From contig DATESN010000011.1 of assembly GCA_035270785.1 (NCBI GenBank), positions 1 to 57,180 on the forward strand: a DNA stretch of 57,180 bases, given 5' to 3'. The notes beneath the pieces were generated by a model that was not told the origin of the DNA, made no database searches, and worked only from the letters and a program-made list of their open reading frames with translations. Source of the DNA: DATESN01 sp035270785. Its GTDB lineage: Bacteria > Bacillota > Clostridia > Lachnospirales > Lachnospiraceae. A program made the translations under genes and the position numbers. Within the stretch, counting starts at the first letter, position 1. Each line of letters opens with the position of its first letter. This document shows positions 1 through 7,914 of the stretch, one piece after another.

Positions 1-12
1 ATCTTTACGTGA

Positions 13-46
13 ATAATCCGCCTTGCTTATTGGCAAAACGGATTAT
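13..46 (-). terminator. Hairpin spanning the stop codon of the MBL hydrolase
   Basis: An 8-bp perfect inverted repeat (ATAATCCG / CGGATTAT) encloses a second short TTGC/GCAA pairing and includes the TAA stop of the minus-strand hydrolase gene. It could end that operon. On the minus strand it is followed by TTCACG, not a U run, so a classical intrinsic terminator is doubtful. Confidence 0.35.
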
Positions 47-671
47 ATTTTATTTCATATGCAATCGTTGTGCTATCTCCATGACCTGGATAAACAGTCA
101 CGTCCCCTGGTAATACCGCTAATTTATTTTTAATAGAATGAGTCAACATACTCATACTACCTGTAGGTAAGTCAGTTCTACCAACAGACTCTTGAAACAA
201 GGTATCTCCACTGATTAAGATCTTTGCTTGTTCAAAGTAAAAACAACAGCTCCCAATGGTGTGTCCAGGTGTCGCTATTAACTTACACGACATTCCAGCT
301 ATCTTAATTTCTTCACCATCTTTTAAATAAACATCAGGCACGACCGTATATGGTCTTCCTGCTTGCATTGACATATTTGTTGAAGCATTTTCACACAATG
401 CCTTTTCATCTTCAAAGGCATAAATTTTTGCTCCTGATAATTCACGAAGCTTTTCACTTCCCCATATATGATCAAAATGACCATGAGTAAGAAGAATTCC
501 TGCTACATGAAATCCGTTAATCCGTAATTGCTCATAAATATAATCACCTTTATCAGCAGGATCAATAAAAATAACTTGTTTTTCCTCTTTCTTACAATTT
601 GCATCATATAAAAAGTAACAATTTGTTTGAACGGACCCTATTACTAAACGTCCTACTTTTATATCTGTCAT
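27..671 (-). CDS. MBL-fold metallo-hydrolase (glyoxalase II-like)
   Basis: A 214-residue single-domain metallo-beta-lactamase-fold hydrolase, the usual length for small glyoxalase II-like proteins. The metal-binding signature THGHFDH is at residues 62-68, with further ligands at about H137 (TPGHT), D156 (SGDTLF) and H197 (YPGHGD), so the binuclear zinc site looks complete. There is no signal peptide, so it is cytosolic. It lies about 75 bp downstream of rel on the same strand and is probably the last gene of the apt-rel transcript, a common Firmicutes arrangement. The family hydrolyses thioesters such as S-lactoylglutathione analogues; the actual substrate cannot be read from sequence. Confidence 0.85.
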   Translation of the reverse strand: MTDIKVGRLVIGSVQTNCYFLYDANCKKEEKQVIFIDPADKGDYIYEQLRINGFHVAGILLTHGHFDHIWGSEKLRELSGAKIYAFEDEKALCENASTNMSMQAGRPYTVVPDVYLKDGEEIKIAGMSCKLIATPGHTIGSCCFYFEQAKILISGDTLFQESVGRTDLPTGSMSMLTHSIKNKLAVLPGDVTVYPGHGDSTTIAYEIKYNPFCQ

Positions 672-688
672 TCTTCTTTAACCTTTCT

Positions 689-712
689 ATCTAACCATCT
701 AACCATCTAGAC
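689..712. repeat. 8-bp tandem repeat, about three copies
   Basis: ATCTAACC is repeated twice perfectly and a third time imperfectly (ATCTAGAC) in the spacer between rel and the MBL hydrolase. It is noncoding and resembles other short tandem repeats in spacers of this window. Confidence 0.7.
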
Positions 713-720
713 AGCTCTTT

Positions 721-747
721 ATCTTGATTTTTATCTTGATTTTTATC
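721..747. repeat. 12-bp tandem repeat at the rel stop codon
   Basis: ATCTTGATTTTT occurs twice in perfect tandem followed by ATC, ending at the rel stop codon (746-748). It is noncoding downstream of rel, with the same 12-bp period as repeats near 5.4, 37.7 and 40.0 kb. Confidence 0.75.
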
Positions 748-3043
748 AGCCTGAAGTTCTTTCGATGTCAATGATACTCTCGATTATTCTTATTCTATCA
801 ATAATACGGATTAATTCATCTCTACTAGTTATTTCAATTGAAATCGACATTGTCACTTTTCCTTGCTTATTCGTTCTTGTATTCATGGCAAGAATATCAA
901 TCTTTTTTTCTGTTAACACCCTTGAGATATCTGCAAGAAGACCATTTCGATTAATCGCATAGATAATAATCTCAGCTACATATTTTTCATGGCGTTCTGA
1001 TTCCGTATCAGATTGTTGCCATTCGGCATCAATCAGCCTCTCCCTGTCCATTTCACTTATATTGATTACATTAATACAATCTGTTCTATGAACGGAAATA
1101 CCACGTCCCCTTGTAACAAAACCTATAATTTCATCTCCCGGAACTGGACTGCAACATTTAGAAAAACGCACGGCCAGATCATGAATACCTTTAACAACAA
1201 TACCACTTTTTGATTTTGGAGACATTTGTCTATTCAGAGCTATTTCTGATATCTCTTGTAAAACCTTTTCATCCGTTATTTGCTTTTTATTGTCCTTATC
1301 ATACATTTCAACCATTTTGTTAATGATTTGGCCTTCTTTTAATCCACCATGACCAACTGCAGCAAGGACAGAATCCCAATCTTCGAAACCATACTTCTTC
1401 AATACATTTTCTATATATTTTGGTTTCATAATAGTAACCGTATTTATTGATTTCGCCTTACAGTATGCTAATAATAATTCTTTTCCTCTAATAATATTAT
1501 CGTCTTTAAATTCATTCTTAAACCATTGATTAATTTTATTCTTGGCCTGCGTACTCTTTACAACGTTTAGCCAATCTCTGCTTGGACCTTTTGAGTTTTG
1601 AGAAGTTAAGATATCAATACGATCACCATTTTTGATTTCGTAATCTATAGTTACTAATTTACCATTTACCCTAGCACCAATCATCTTATTTCCTACTGCA
1701 CTATGTATACAATAGGCAAAATCAATTGGGGTTGATCCAGTTGGTAAATTTCTAACATCTCCTGTTGGTGTAAAGCAATACACATTATCAGAAAACAAAT
1801 CCAAATCACTTTTCAGTAGATTCATAAATTCCTTGTTATCCGATAAATCTTTTTGCCACTCTAATATTTGTCGTAACCAAACAAGCTTTTCTTCCTCTTG
1901 TTCCTCTACTTTTCTTCCATTTGCTGCTTCTTTATATTTCCAATGGGCTGCTATTCCATACTCTGCCGCTTTATGCATTTCATACGTTCTTATTTGTATT
2001 TCAAATGGTTGTCCCGTTGTTCCAATTAACGTTGTATGTAGTGACTGGTACATATTTGATTTTGGCATAGCTATATAATCCTTGAAACGTCCCGGTATTG
2101 GCTTATACATTTCATGAATGATACCAAGTGCAGCATAACAATCTCTTACACTACCTACTATAATACGCACAGCAAATAAATCATAAATTTGATCAATTGT
2201 CTTATCTTGATTTTTCATCTTTTTATAAATACTAAAGAAATGTTTCACGCGACCATCAACCAGTGCCTGAATTCCGGCATTTTGAATATGTTCATTTACT
2301 TCATTGACGATATTTTGGATATACGTTTCTCGAACCGCTTTACGTACAGCAATTTTATCTACCAAATCATAATAGATTTCAGGTTCTAAATATTTTAGTG
2401 ATAAATCATCTAATTCTACTTTGATCTTAGAAATACCAAGCCTTTGAGCAATGGGAGCATAAATATCTAATGTTTCCCTTGCTATTTCTTGCTGCTTTTC
2501 TGGTAACATATGTTTTAAAGTACGCATATTGTGTAGTCGATCTGCAAGTTTAATTAAAATGACACGAATATCTTTTGCCATAGCCAAAAACATTTTTCGT
2601 AGATTTTCCGCCTGCATCTCAAGCTTATCGCCCGTTTTATCTCCAGAATATTGCAATTGCCCTAATTTTGTTACTCCATCAACTAACAAAGCAACATCTG
2701 GCCCAAATTCCCTTTTAATATCATCCACTGTCATAATGGTATCTTCCACAACATCGTGTAAAAGTCCCGCAATGATTGTTTCTTTATCAAGCTCTATTTC
2801 AGATAAAATAATACCCACACAAAGAGGATGAATAATATAAGGTTCACCTGATTTTCTCACTTGATCTTTATGAGCTTCATATGCTATCTTATATGCTTTT
2901 TCAATGAGGGAAATATCGTCCGATGGGTGATATTTTTGTACACGTTTAATAAGGTCCTGATATAATTCTTCAGGACTTAAGAATTCATCCATGGCCTCAA
3001 TTCGACCATAATCAATAATTACTTCTTTTTTCTCATCTGTCAT
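746..3043 (-). CDS. relA: Bifunctional (p)ppGpp synthetase/hydrolase Rel
   Basis: A 765-residue long RelA/SpoT homologue that makes and degrades the alarmone (p)ppGpp. In order it has an HD hydrolase domain (H72 and HDVVED at 96-101 intact), a nucleotidyltransferase synthetase domain with RFKD at 319-322 and YQSLHTT at about 332-338, a TGS domain at roughly 415-480, and a C-terminal ACT domain at about 690-765. The RxKD motif is typical of bifunctional Rel enzymes and the intact HD box supports hydrolysis, so this is probably the main alarmone enzyme. It sits 28 bp downstream of apt, the conserved Firmicutes apt-rel order, and shares its promoter. The start follows a weak GGTGA. Confidence 0.96.
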   Translation of the reverse strand: MTDEKKEVIIDYGRIEAMDEFLSPEELYQDLIKRVQKYHPSDDISLIEKAYKIAYEAHKDQVRKSGEPYIIHPLCVGIILSEIELDKETIIAGLLHDVVEDTIMTVDDIKREFGPDVALLVDGVTKLGQLQYSGDKTGDKLEMQAENLRKMFLAMAKDIRVILIKLADRLHNMRTLKHMLPEKQQEIARETLDIYAPIAQRLGISKIKVELDDLSLKYLEPEIYYDLVDKIAVRKAVRETYIQNIVNEVNEHIQNAGIQALVDGRVKHFFSIYKKMKNQDKTIDQIYDLFAVRIIVGSVRDCYAALGIIHEMYKPIPGRFKDYIAMPKSNMYQSLHTTLIGTTGQPFEIQIRTYEMHKAAEYGIAAHWKYKEAANGRKVEEQEEEKLVWLRQILEWQKDLSDNKEFMNLLKSDLDLFSDNVYCFTPTGDVRNLPTGSTPIDFAYCIHSAVGNKMIGARVNGKLVTIDYEIKNGDRIDILTSQNSKGPSRDWLNVVKSTQAKNKINQWFKNEFKDDNIIRGKELLLAYCKAKSINTVTIMKPKYIENVLKKYGFEDWDSVLAAVGHGGLKEGQIINKMVEMYDKDNKKQITDEKVLQEISEIALNRQMSPKSKSGIVVKGIHDLAVRFSKCCSPVPGDEIIGFVTRGRGISVHRTDCINVINISEMDRERLIDAEWQQSDTESERHEKYVAEIIIYAINRNGLLADISRVLTEKKIDILAMNTRTNKQGKVTMSISIEITSRDELIRIIDRIRIIESIIDIERTSG

Positions 3044-3071
3044 AGTATCACCGGCTTACTGTTTTATTGTG

Positions 3072-3596
3072 CTATTTACCTTCGTATCTGATTGCTGCAT
3101 CAAGGCGGTATTGCAACAGTCTATCTCTTCCCTTTAATCCAGCAAGTTCCATTAATACAACAATTCCTACCACTTCCCCACCAAGTGATTCAATTAATTG
3201 GATCATAGCTTTCGTTGTACCACCAGTAGCTATTAAATCGTCAACAATAAGAACCTTCTGTCCGGCTTTGATAGAATCCGTATGCATTTCAATCGTTGCT
3301 GTTCCATATTCTAATTCATAATCCATTGTCACTGTTTCACAAGGGAGTTTGCCCTTTTTGCGAATCAATACAAATGGTTTTCTGTTATTATATGCAATAG
3401 GTGTTCCAAATATAAATCCTCTGGATTCCGGACCTACTACTACATCATATTCTAAATCTTTAATTAAATCTTGCATTGTGTCAATTGCAAGGTGTAATCC
3501 ATCCGCGTCCTGTAACACGCTTGTTACATCTCTAAAGATAATTCCTTCTTCCGGAAAATCTGGTATACTTCTTACGTATTCTTCTAATTTTTTCAT
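3072..3596 (-). CDS. apt: Adenine phosphoribosyltransferase
   Basis: A 174-residue type I phosphoribosyltransferase that converts adenine and PRPP to AMP in purine salvage. The PRPP-binding loop VLIVDDLIATGGTT is at about residues 115-128, GPESRGF is at 55-61, and the N-terminal IPDFPEEGIIFRD is characteristic of Apt. Length matches the family. It is the first gene of apt-rel-MBL, with a strong promoter about 40 bp upstream and a palindrome over the probable transcription start. Confidence 0.97.
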   Translation of the reverse strand: MKKLEEYVRSIPDFPEEGIIFRDVTSVLQDADGLHLAIDTMQDLIKDLEYDVVVGPESRGFIFGTPIAYNNRKPFVLIRKKGKLPCETVTMDYELEYGTATIEMHTDSIKAGQKVLIVDDLIATGGTTKAMIQLIESLGGEVVGIVVLMELAGLKGRDRLLQYRLDAAIRYEGK

Positions 3597-3622
3597 AGTT
3601 TGCCTCTTTTAAGTTTTATATT

Positions 3623-3635
3623 AGAACATTGTTCT
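3623..3635. promoter_or_regulatory. Perfect palindrome at the apt-rel transcription start
   Basis: AGAACA-T-TGTTCT is a perfect 13-bp palindrome immediately downstream of the apt -10 box, where the initiating nucleotide should lie. The position suits an operator. The half-sites are three bases apart (GAAC-N3-GTTC), not the four of a Gram-positive LexA box, so the regulator is unknown. Confidence 0.4.
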
Positions 3636-3636
3636 C

Positions 3637-3665
3637 ATTATAGTATTAAATTTTATCTATGGCAA
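3637..3665 (-). promoter_or_regulatory. SigA-type promoter of apt-rel
   Basis: TTGCCA (3660-3665), a 17-bp spacer and a perfect TATAAT (3637-3642) read towards apt. The spacing and the full -10 match make this one of the clearest housekeeping promoters in the window. Confidence 0.75.
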
Positions 3666-3684
3666 CAAGAAAATAATATGATGA

Positions 3685-3731
3685 AAAGAGACTCTAAGAA
3701 AGGTCACTAGTGACTTTCCCGGAGTCTCTTT
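3685..3731 (-). terminator. Intrinsic terminator of groESL
   Basis: AAAGAGACTC pairs with GAGTCTCTTT around an inner AAAGTCACTAGTGACCTTT-like hairpin. On the minus strand the stem is followed by a T-rich stretch (TTTTCATC). It lies 39 bp after the groEL stop and before the apt promoter, so it should separate the two operons. Confidence 0.8.
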
Positions 3732-3769
3732 CAGTTCTAACAAAATTATTTAATCATATCACTTTCTAA

Positions 3770-5392
3770 TTACATCATTCCGCCCATACCACCACCGGCT
3801 GGCATGGCAGGAAGGTCTTCCTTAATATTTGCAACAACAGCTTCTGTTGTAAGAAGTGTGCTTGCAACGCTATTCGCGTTTTGAAGTGCGCTTCTTGTCA
3901 CCTTTGCTGGATCAAGAATACCTGCGGATACCATATCCACATAAACTTCTTTTAAAACATCAAAGCCAATTCCAACTTCTGCTTCTCTAACTTTATTAAT
4001 GATAACGCTTCCTTCTAGTCCTGCATTAAAAGCAATATGAAATAATGGGGATTCCAATGCCTTTAAGACAATTTCTGCTCCCGTCTTTTCATCCCCTTCT
4101 AAGGTTTCTGCCAATTTAACCACGTCTTTTGCAGCATGAATATATGCAGAACCACCGCCAGCAATAATTCCTTCTTCTACCGCCGCTCTCGTAGCCGCAA
4201 GTGCATCTTCCATACGAAGCTTTGCTTCTTTCATTTCTGTTTCTGTAGCTGCACCAACACGAATAACCGCTACTCCACCAGCAAGTTTTGCAAGTCTTTC
4301 TTGTAACTTTTCTTTATCAAATTCTGAAGTTGTTTCTTCGATTTGCATTTTGATTTGAGCAATTCTAGAAGCAATAGAAGCTTTATCACCTTCTCCATCA
4401 ACAATTATCGTATTCTCTTTTTGAATCTTAACAGATTGTGCACGCCCTAATTGTTCCATGGTTGTTTCTTTTAAATCAAGACCAAGTTCATCACTGATCA
4501 CTTGACCCCCTGTAAGGATGGCAATATCTTCAAGCATTGCTTTTCTTCTATCACCATATCCTGGTGCTTTCACTGCTACCACATTAAATGTACCACGAAG
4601 TTTATTAACGATTAATGTTGTTAAAGCTTCTCCTTCCACGTCTTCCGCAATAATTAATAACTTTGCTCCCGATTGAACGATTTGCTCAAGGATTGGTAAA
4701 ATTTCTTGAATATTAGTGATTTTCTTATCCGTAATCAAAATATATGGATTATCTAACGTTGCTTCCATTTTATCCATATCCGTTGCCATGTATGCTGAAA
4801 TATACCCTCTATCGAATTGCATACCTTCCACTAAGTCAAGTTCCGTCTTCATTGTTTTTGACTCTTCAATTGTAATAACACCATCACTAGATACTTTTTC
4901 CATAGCATCTGCCACCATGTTACCAACTTCATCATCTCCAGCTGAAATTGCCGCAACTCTAGCAATATGCTCTTTTCCGTTTACTTTTGAACTCATTTTC
5001 GCAATTGCTTCTACTGCACAATCGGTAGCTTTTCTCATACCTTTTCTTAAAATAATTGGATTTGCTCCTGCTGCCAGGTTCTTCATTCCTGCATTAACCA
5101 TTGCCTGTGCCAAAACGGTTGCTGTTGTTGTTCCATCTCCTGCAACATCATTGGTTTTTGTTGCCACTTCCTTAACAAGCTGAGCTCCCATATTTTCAAA
5201 TGCATCTTCTAATTCAATCTCTTTAGCAATGGTAACACCATCATTTGTTATTAATGGTGATCCATAGGATTTATCAAGAACCACATTTCTTCCTTTTGGT
5301 CCTAATGTAACCCTCACTGTATTTGTTAATTGATTAACTCCAGATTCTAATGCTGCACGAGCATCTGCTCCGAATTTGATTTCTTTTGCCAT
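3770..5392 (-). CDS. groL: Chaperonin GroEL
   Basis: A 540-residue 60-kDa chaperonin that forms the double-ring folding cage with GroES and ATP in the cytosol. The family length is normal and sequence is collinear throughout: ATP-site segments VTLGPKGRNV and GDGTTTAT near the N-terminus, and a C-terminal glycine/methionine tail ending GGMGGMM. The ATG follows AGGAGG at good spacing. It is downstream of groES in the same operon, under the CIRCE element, and is followed by a strong terminator. The groES-groEL spacer contains an unusual tandem repeat. Confidence 0.99.
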   Translation of the reverse strand: MAKEIKFGADARAALESGVNQLTNTVRVTLGPKGRNVVLDKSYGSPLITNDGVTIAKEIELEDAFENMGAQLVKEVATKTNDVAGDGTTTATVLAQAMVNAGMKNLAAGANPIILRKGMRKATDCAVEAIAKMSSKVNGKEHIARVAAISAGDDEVGNMVADAMEKVSSDGVITIEESKTMKTELDLVEGMQFDRGYISAYMATDMDKMEATLDNPYILITDKKITNIQEILPILEQIVQSGAKLLIIAEDVEGEALTTLIVNKLRGTFNVVAVKAPGYGDRRKAMLEDIAILTGGQVISDELGLDLKETTMEQLGRAQSVKIQKENTIIVDGEGDKASIASRIAQIKMQIEETTSEFDKEKLQERLAKLAGGVAVIRVGAATETEMKEAKLRMEDALAATRAAVEEGIIAGGGSAYIHAAKDVVKLAETLEGDEKTGAEIVLKALESPLFHIAFNAGLEGSVIINKVREAEVGIGFDVLKEVYVDMVSAGILDPAKVTRSALQNANSVASTLLTTEAVVANIKEDLPAMPAGGGMGGMM

Positions 5393-5417
5393 ATTTATTA
5401 CGCCTCCTGATTTCTAT

Positions 5418-5486
5418 TCTAACTTTTTCTCTAACTTTTTCTCTAACTTTTTCTTCTAACTTTTTCTTCTAACTTTTTCTTCTAGC
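5418..5486. repeat. 12-13 bp tandem repeat in the groES-groEL spacer
   Basis: TCTAACTTTTTC recurs at 5418, 5430 and 5442, then with one extra T at 5455 and 5468, with a degenerate sixth start at 5481. It fills more than half of the 118-bp spacer between groES and groEL. On the transcript it reads as repeated GAAAAAGUUAGA just upstream of the groEL ribosome binding site. Confidence 0.85.
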
Positions 5487-5510
5487 TCTTCATCCATAGT
5501 TTTAAAGATG

Positions 5511-5795
5511 TTAGCTTAACACTGCTAAAATGTCGCTTTGTTTAACAATAATAAATTCATCTTCTTCAATTTTAACATCTGTTCCAGCATACTTAGAATA
5601 AATAACCTGATCGCCAGCTTTTACTTCCATTGTTATTTCTTTACCATCAACCATTCCACCTGGTCCTACTGCAATCACTTCTGCTTGCTGTGGTTTTTCT
5701 TTGTTTTGTCCTGGTAATACGATTCCAGATTTTGTTTTGTCCTCTGCTACTAATTGTTTCAATACTACTCTGTCGCCTAAAGGTGTTAATTTCAT
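5511..5795 (-). CDS. groS: Co-chaperonin GroES
   Basis: A 94-residue 10-kDa chaperonin, the heptameric lid of GroEL. It begins with the typical MKLTPLGDRVVLK, has the mobile-loop region around KTKSGIVLPG and a conserved VIYSKYAGTDV near residue 65. The start codon follows AAGGAGG. It is the first gene of the groESL operon, 45 bp downstream of CIRCE. Confidence 0.99.
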   Translation of the reverse strand: MKLTPLGDRVVLKQLVAEDKTKSGIVLPGQNKEKPQQAEVIAVGPGGMVDGKEITMEVKAGDQVIYSKYAGTDVKIEEDEFIIVKQSDILAVLS

Positions 5796-5840
5796 TGGAA
5801 AGCCTCCTTGATATATTTATTTAATTAATATGTTGTTTTG

Positions 5841-5867
5841 TTAGCACTCCAATGTGGTGAGTGCTAA
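5841..5867 (-). promoter_or_regulatory. CIRCE operator (HrcA binding site)
   Basis: TTAGCACTC-N9-GAGTGCTAA, an exact match to the CIRCE consensus, lies between the groES promoter and its start codon. The HrcA repressor binds this element and releases it on heat shock. hrcA itself is not in the window. Confidence 0.97.
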
Positions 5868-5878
5868 TTTCTAAATAC

Positions 5879-5907
5879 ATTCTAGTTTTTTTTTCATTCA
5901 TATGCAA
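5879..5907 (-). promoter_or_regulatory. SigA-type promoter of groESL
   Basis: TTGCAT (5902-5907), a 17-bp spacer and TAGAAT (5879-5884) lie directly upstream of CIRCE, so the operator falls in the start of the transcript, the usual layout for HrcA control. Confidence 0.8.
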
Positions 5908-6090
5908 GAACAACCGCATGGATATATCTACCTATTTCCTCATCTTTTCTCTTTATTATTCACTTCTTCTCAACTTATCTCATTTTTAGTTATAATTGAG
6001 ATTTAATATTGTTTTAATAAATGCATAATCCTTCCTAAATATATGCAAAAATAGTTGAAAAATACATTTAATTATATATAACCATTTAGT

Positions 6091-7011
6091 TCATTTTTTT
6101 AACCGCTCTTGATATCCTGGTACTTTTTTTAAATTAATTTTATCCTGATACATTTCATATTCTGCATCTGAAAATAGTGTTTCCATTTTTTCTTCCACAT
6201 TTGTCTTAATAACAATTCCAAAAGCAATGGATGGCGCTAATATTTCATCTTTATAAGATAAACATTTATCTTGTACACTTTTACAAAATTCCTTTGCTTC
6301 CATTTCTTCTGCCATGGGTATGATAATATGAAAAACATCCCCATCCACTCTGCCAATTACATATTCTGGTTTTGCTTGTTCTCGTAAAATAGATGCAATT
6401 ACCTGAATAAGTCGATCGCTTTCTTGATTTCCAAAATGATCATACACATATTTCCAATCATTAATATTACCACAAATTACAGCCACCGGTAACACTTCAG
6501 ATCGTTCCACTACCTGCAATCTATTCGTAAAATAGCTTTTGTTTAAGGTTCCCGTTAAGGTATCTTCTTTTATGCTATTTCTAGCATGATAACTTCTCTT
6601 ATCTAATTGTTCTTCTAGCTCATCCAAGTACATAGAAAACTCTTGGTGTAAATATGTGGCCTCTCCCTTTTCTTGAAGTAACACAAATATATCTTCTAAC
6701 ATCTTTTCTACTAAGTGACGTTTTTCCTTATTTATCTTTTCTAAATTCATGGTAACATATAAAAAATCTCGATTCCTAATTCGTAATCTTCTACCTGAAT
6801 GTTCCATTTCATTAGGAAAATAATTAGAGAAATCCCCAATTTCTATCACTTTCATTCCATGTTGATCTGTTATCAAAATATCCACCCCTGAATATTCTGC
6901 AATTGTTGCTAACTGATCCTTTATCTGATCCAAAGAAAAAAGCTTATCCAAGCCATAATGTTTTACATTGTCTTTTATTCTTTGTTCTAACGTAATTACA
7001 TTTAATTTCAT
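6091..7011 (-). CDS. Degenerate GGDEF-domain protein
   Basis: A 306-residue soluble protein. Residues about 20-65 resemble a small ligand-sensing domain (possibly PocR-like: SGVDILITDQHG), residues 90-145 are predicted helical, and residues 150-306 match a GGDEF fold (DTLTGTLNKSYF). The active site has decayed: the signature reads DGDVF at about 223-227 in place of GGDEF, the metal-binding Asp pair of the first motif is replaced by Asn (182, 184), and no RxxD inhibitory site precedes it. It is therefore unlikely to make c-di-GMP and may act as a GTP or c-di-GMP-responsive regulator. It stands alone between groES and trpA; GAGGG precedes the ATG. Confidence 0.75.
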   Translation of the reverse strand: MKLNVITLEQRIKDNVKHYGLDKLFSLDQIKDQLATIAEYSGVDILITDQHGMKVIEIGDFSNYFPNEMEHSGRRLRIRNRDFLYVTMNLEKINKEKRHLVEKMLEDIFVLLQEKGEATYLHQEFSMYLDELEEQLDKRSYHARNSIKEDTLTGTLNKSYFTNRLQVVERSEVLPVAVICGNINDWKYVYDHFGNQESDRLIQVIASILREQAKPEYVIGRVDGDVFHIIIPMAEEMEAKEFCKSVQDKCLSYKDEILAPSIAFGIVIKTNVEEKMETLFSDAEYEMYQDKINLKKVPGYQERLKK

Positions 7012-7103
7012 AAAATACCCTCGTTTCCCATATACCTTTATCCCATCGAAAATGAGATTTCATTCATAACGATATCTCCAGTACAACAATATTTCATTCG
7101 CAA

Positions 7104-7901
7104 CTATTTTTCATTTAATTCCGACTTGAATTGCTTAATATAATCCATCGCCACTTCTTCGCTATAGTTGTTTTCTTCCATTAAACTAATAAAATGTGAT
7201 CCTACGATACAACCATCAATACTATCTTTCATAGGCAATACGTCTGCTGCTTCTTTAATGCCAAATCCCATCATGACTGGAATTTTAGAAACACTTTTAA
7301 CTTTTGCTAAGTATTCCATAATATCTTTGTGAAAATTTGCTGCCTGTCCAGTAACACCCATGGCAGAAACGCAGTAAACAAAACCTCTTGCATTTTGAAG
7401 AATCATTGGAATTCTTTGTTTGGAAACAGGCGACACCAACTGAATCATAATAGGTGCTTCTTCTGTCTTATCAAGAACCTTTTGTAATTGGCCTTGTTCT
7501 TCGTAAGGCAAATCTGGTATGATCAACCCATCTACACCAACGGATGCACATTTGGCCGCAAATGCTGCTAACCCATAAAATTGTATTGTATTAAAGTACA
7601 TCATAAAGACAATGGGAATCTTGCAACCATCCTGCCTTACTTGTTCTACTACATCAAAAATCTTTCTTAGATTAACCCCTTGTTGAATTGCCTTATAAGA
7701 AGCTGCTTGAATTACTGGTCCGTCCGCCACGGGATCCGAAAAGGGAATTCCAAGTTCTATTACATCGGTTCCCACTTTTTCCTGTGCCTTAATTAAATTT
7801 CCACAGGCTTCCAGGCTGGGTAGCCCAGCAGTCATATACGTGATAAATGCCTTATCCCCGCTTTTTTGTAAATATGCCATTCTTTCTTCAATACGATTCA
7901 T
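7104..7901 (-). CDS. trpA: Tryptophan synthase alpha subunit
   Basis: A 265-residue TIM-barrel protein that cleaves indole-3-glycerol phosphate to indole and glyceraldehyde 3-phosphate, passing indole to TrpB. It has ELGIPFSDPVADGP with the catalytic Glu and Asp, GLIIPDLPYEE, and the phosphate-binding VMMGFGIK near the C-terminus. It is the last gene of the trp operon, 13 bp after the trpB stop with a GGGGGA ribosome binding site. Confidence 0.98.
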   Translation of the reverse strand: MNRIEERMAYLQKSGDKAFITYMTAGLPSLEACGNLIKAQEKVGTDVIELGIPFSDPVADGPVIQAASYKAIQQGVNLRKIFDVVEQVRQDGCKIPIVFMMYFNTIQFYGLAAFAAKCASVGVDGLIIPDLPYEEQGQLQKVLDKTEEAPIMIQLVSPVSKQRIPMILQNARGFVYCVSAMGVTGQAANFHKDIMEYLAKVKSVSKIPVMMGFGIKEAADVLPMKDSIDGCIVGSHFISLMEENNYSEEVAMDYIKQFKSELNEK

Positions 7902-7914
7902 GTAGTCGTCCCCC

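Noticed and set aside
3623..3635. LexA (SOS) box in front of apt
   Set aside because: The half-sites GAAC and GTTC are three bases apart, whereas the Gram-positive SOS box needs four.
4716..5183. A 155-codon open frame on the plus strand inside groEL
   Set aside because: It is antisense to a highly conserved gene, has no ribosome binding site, and its composition mirrors groEL codons.
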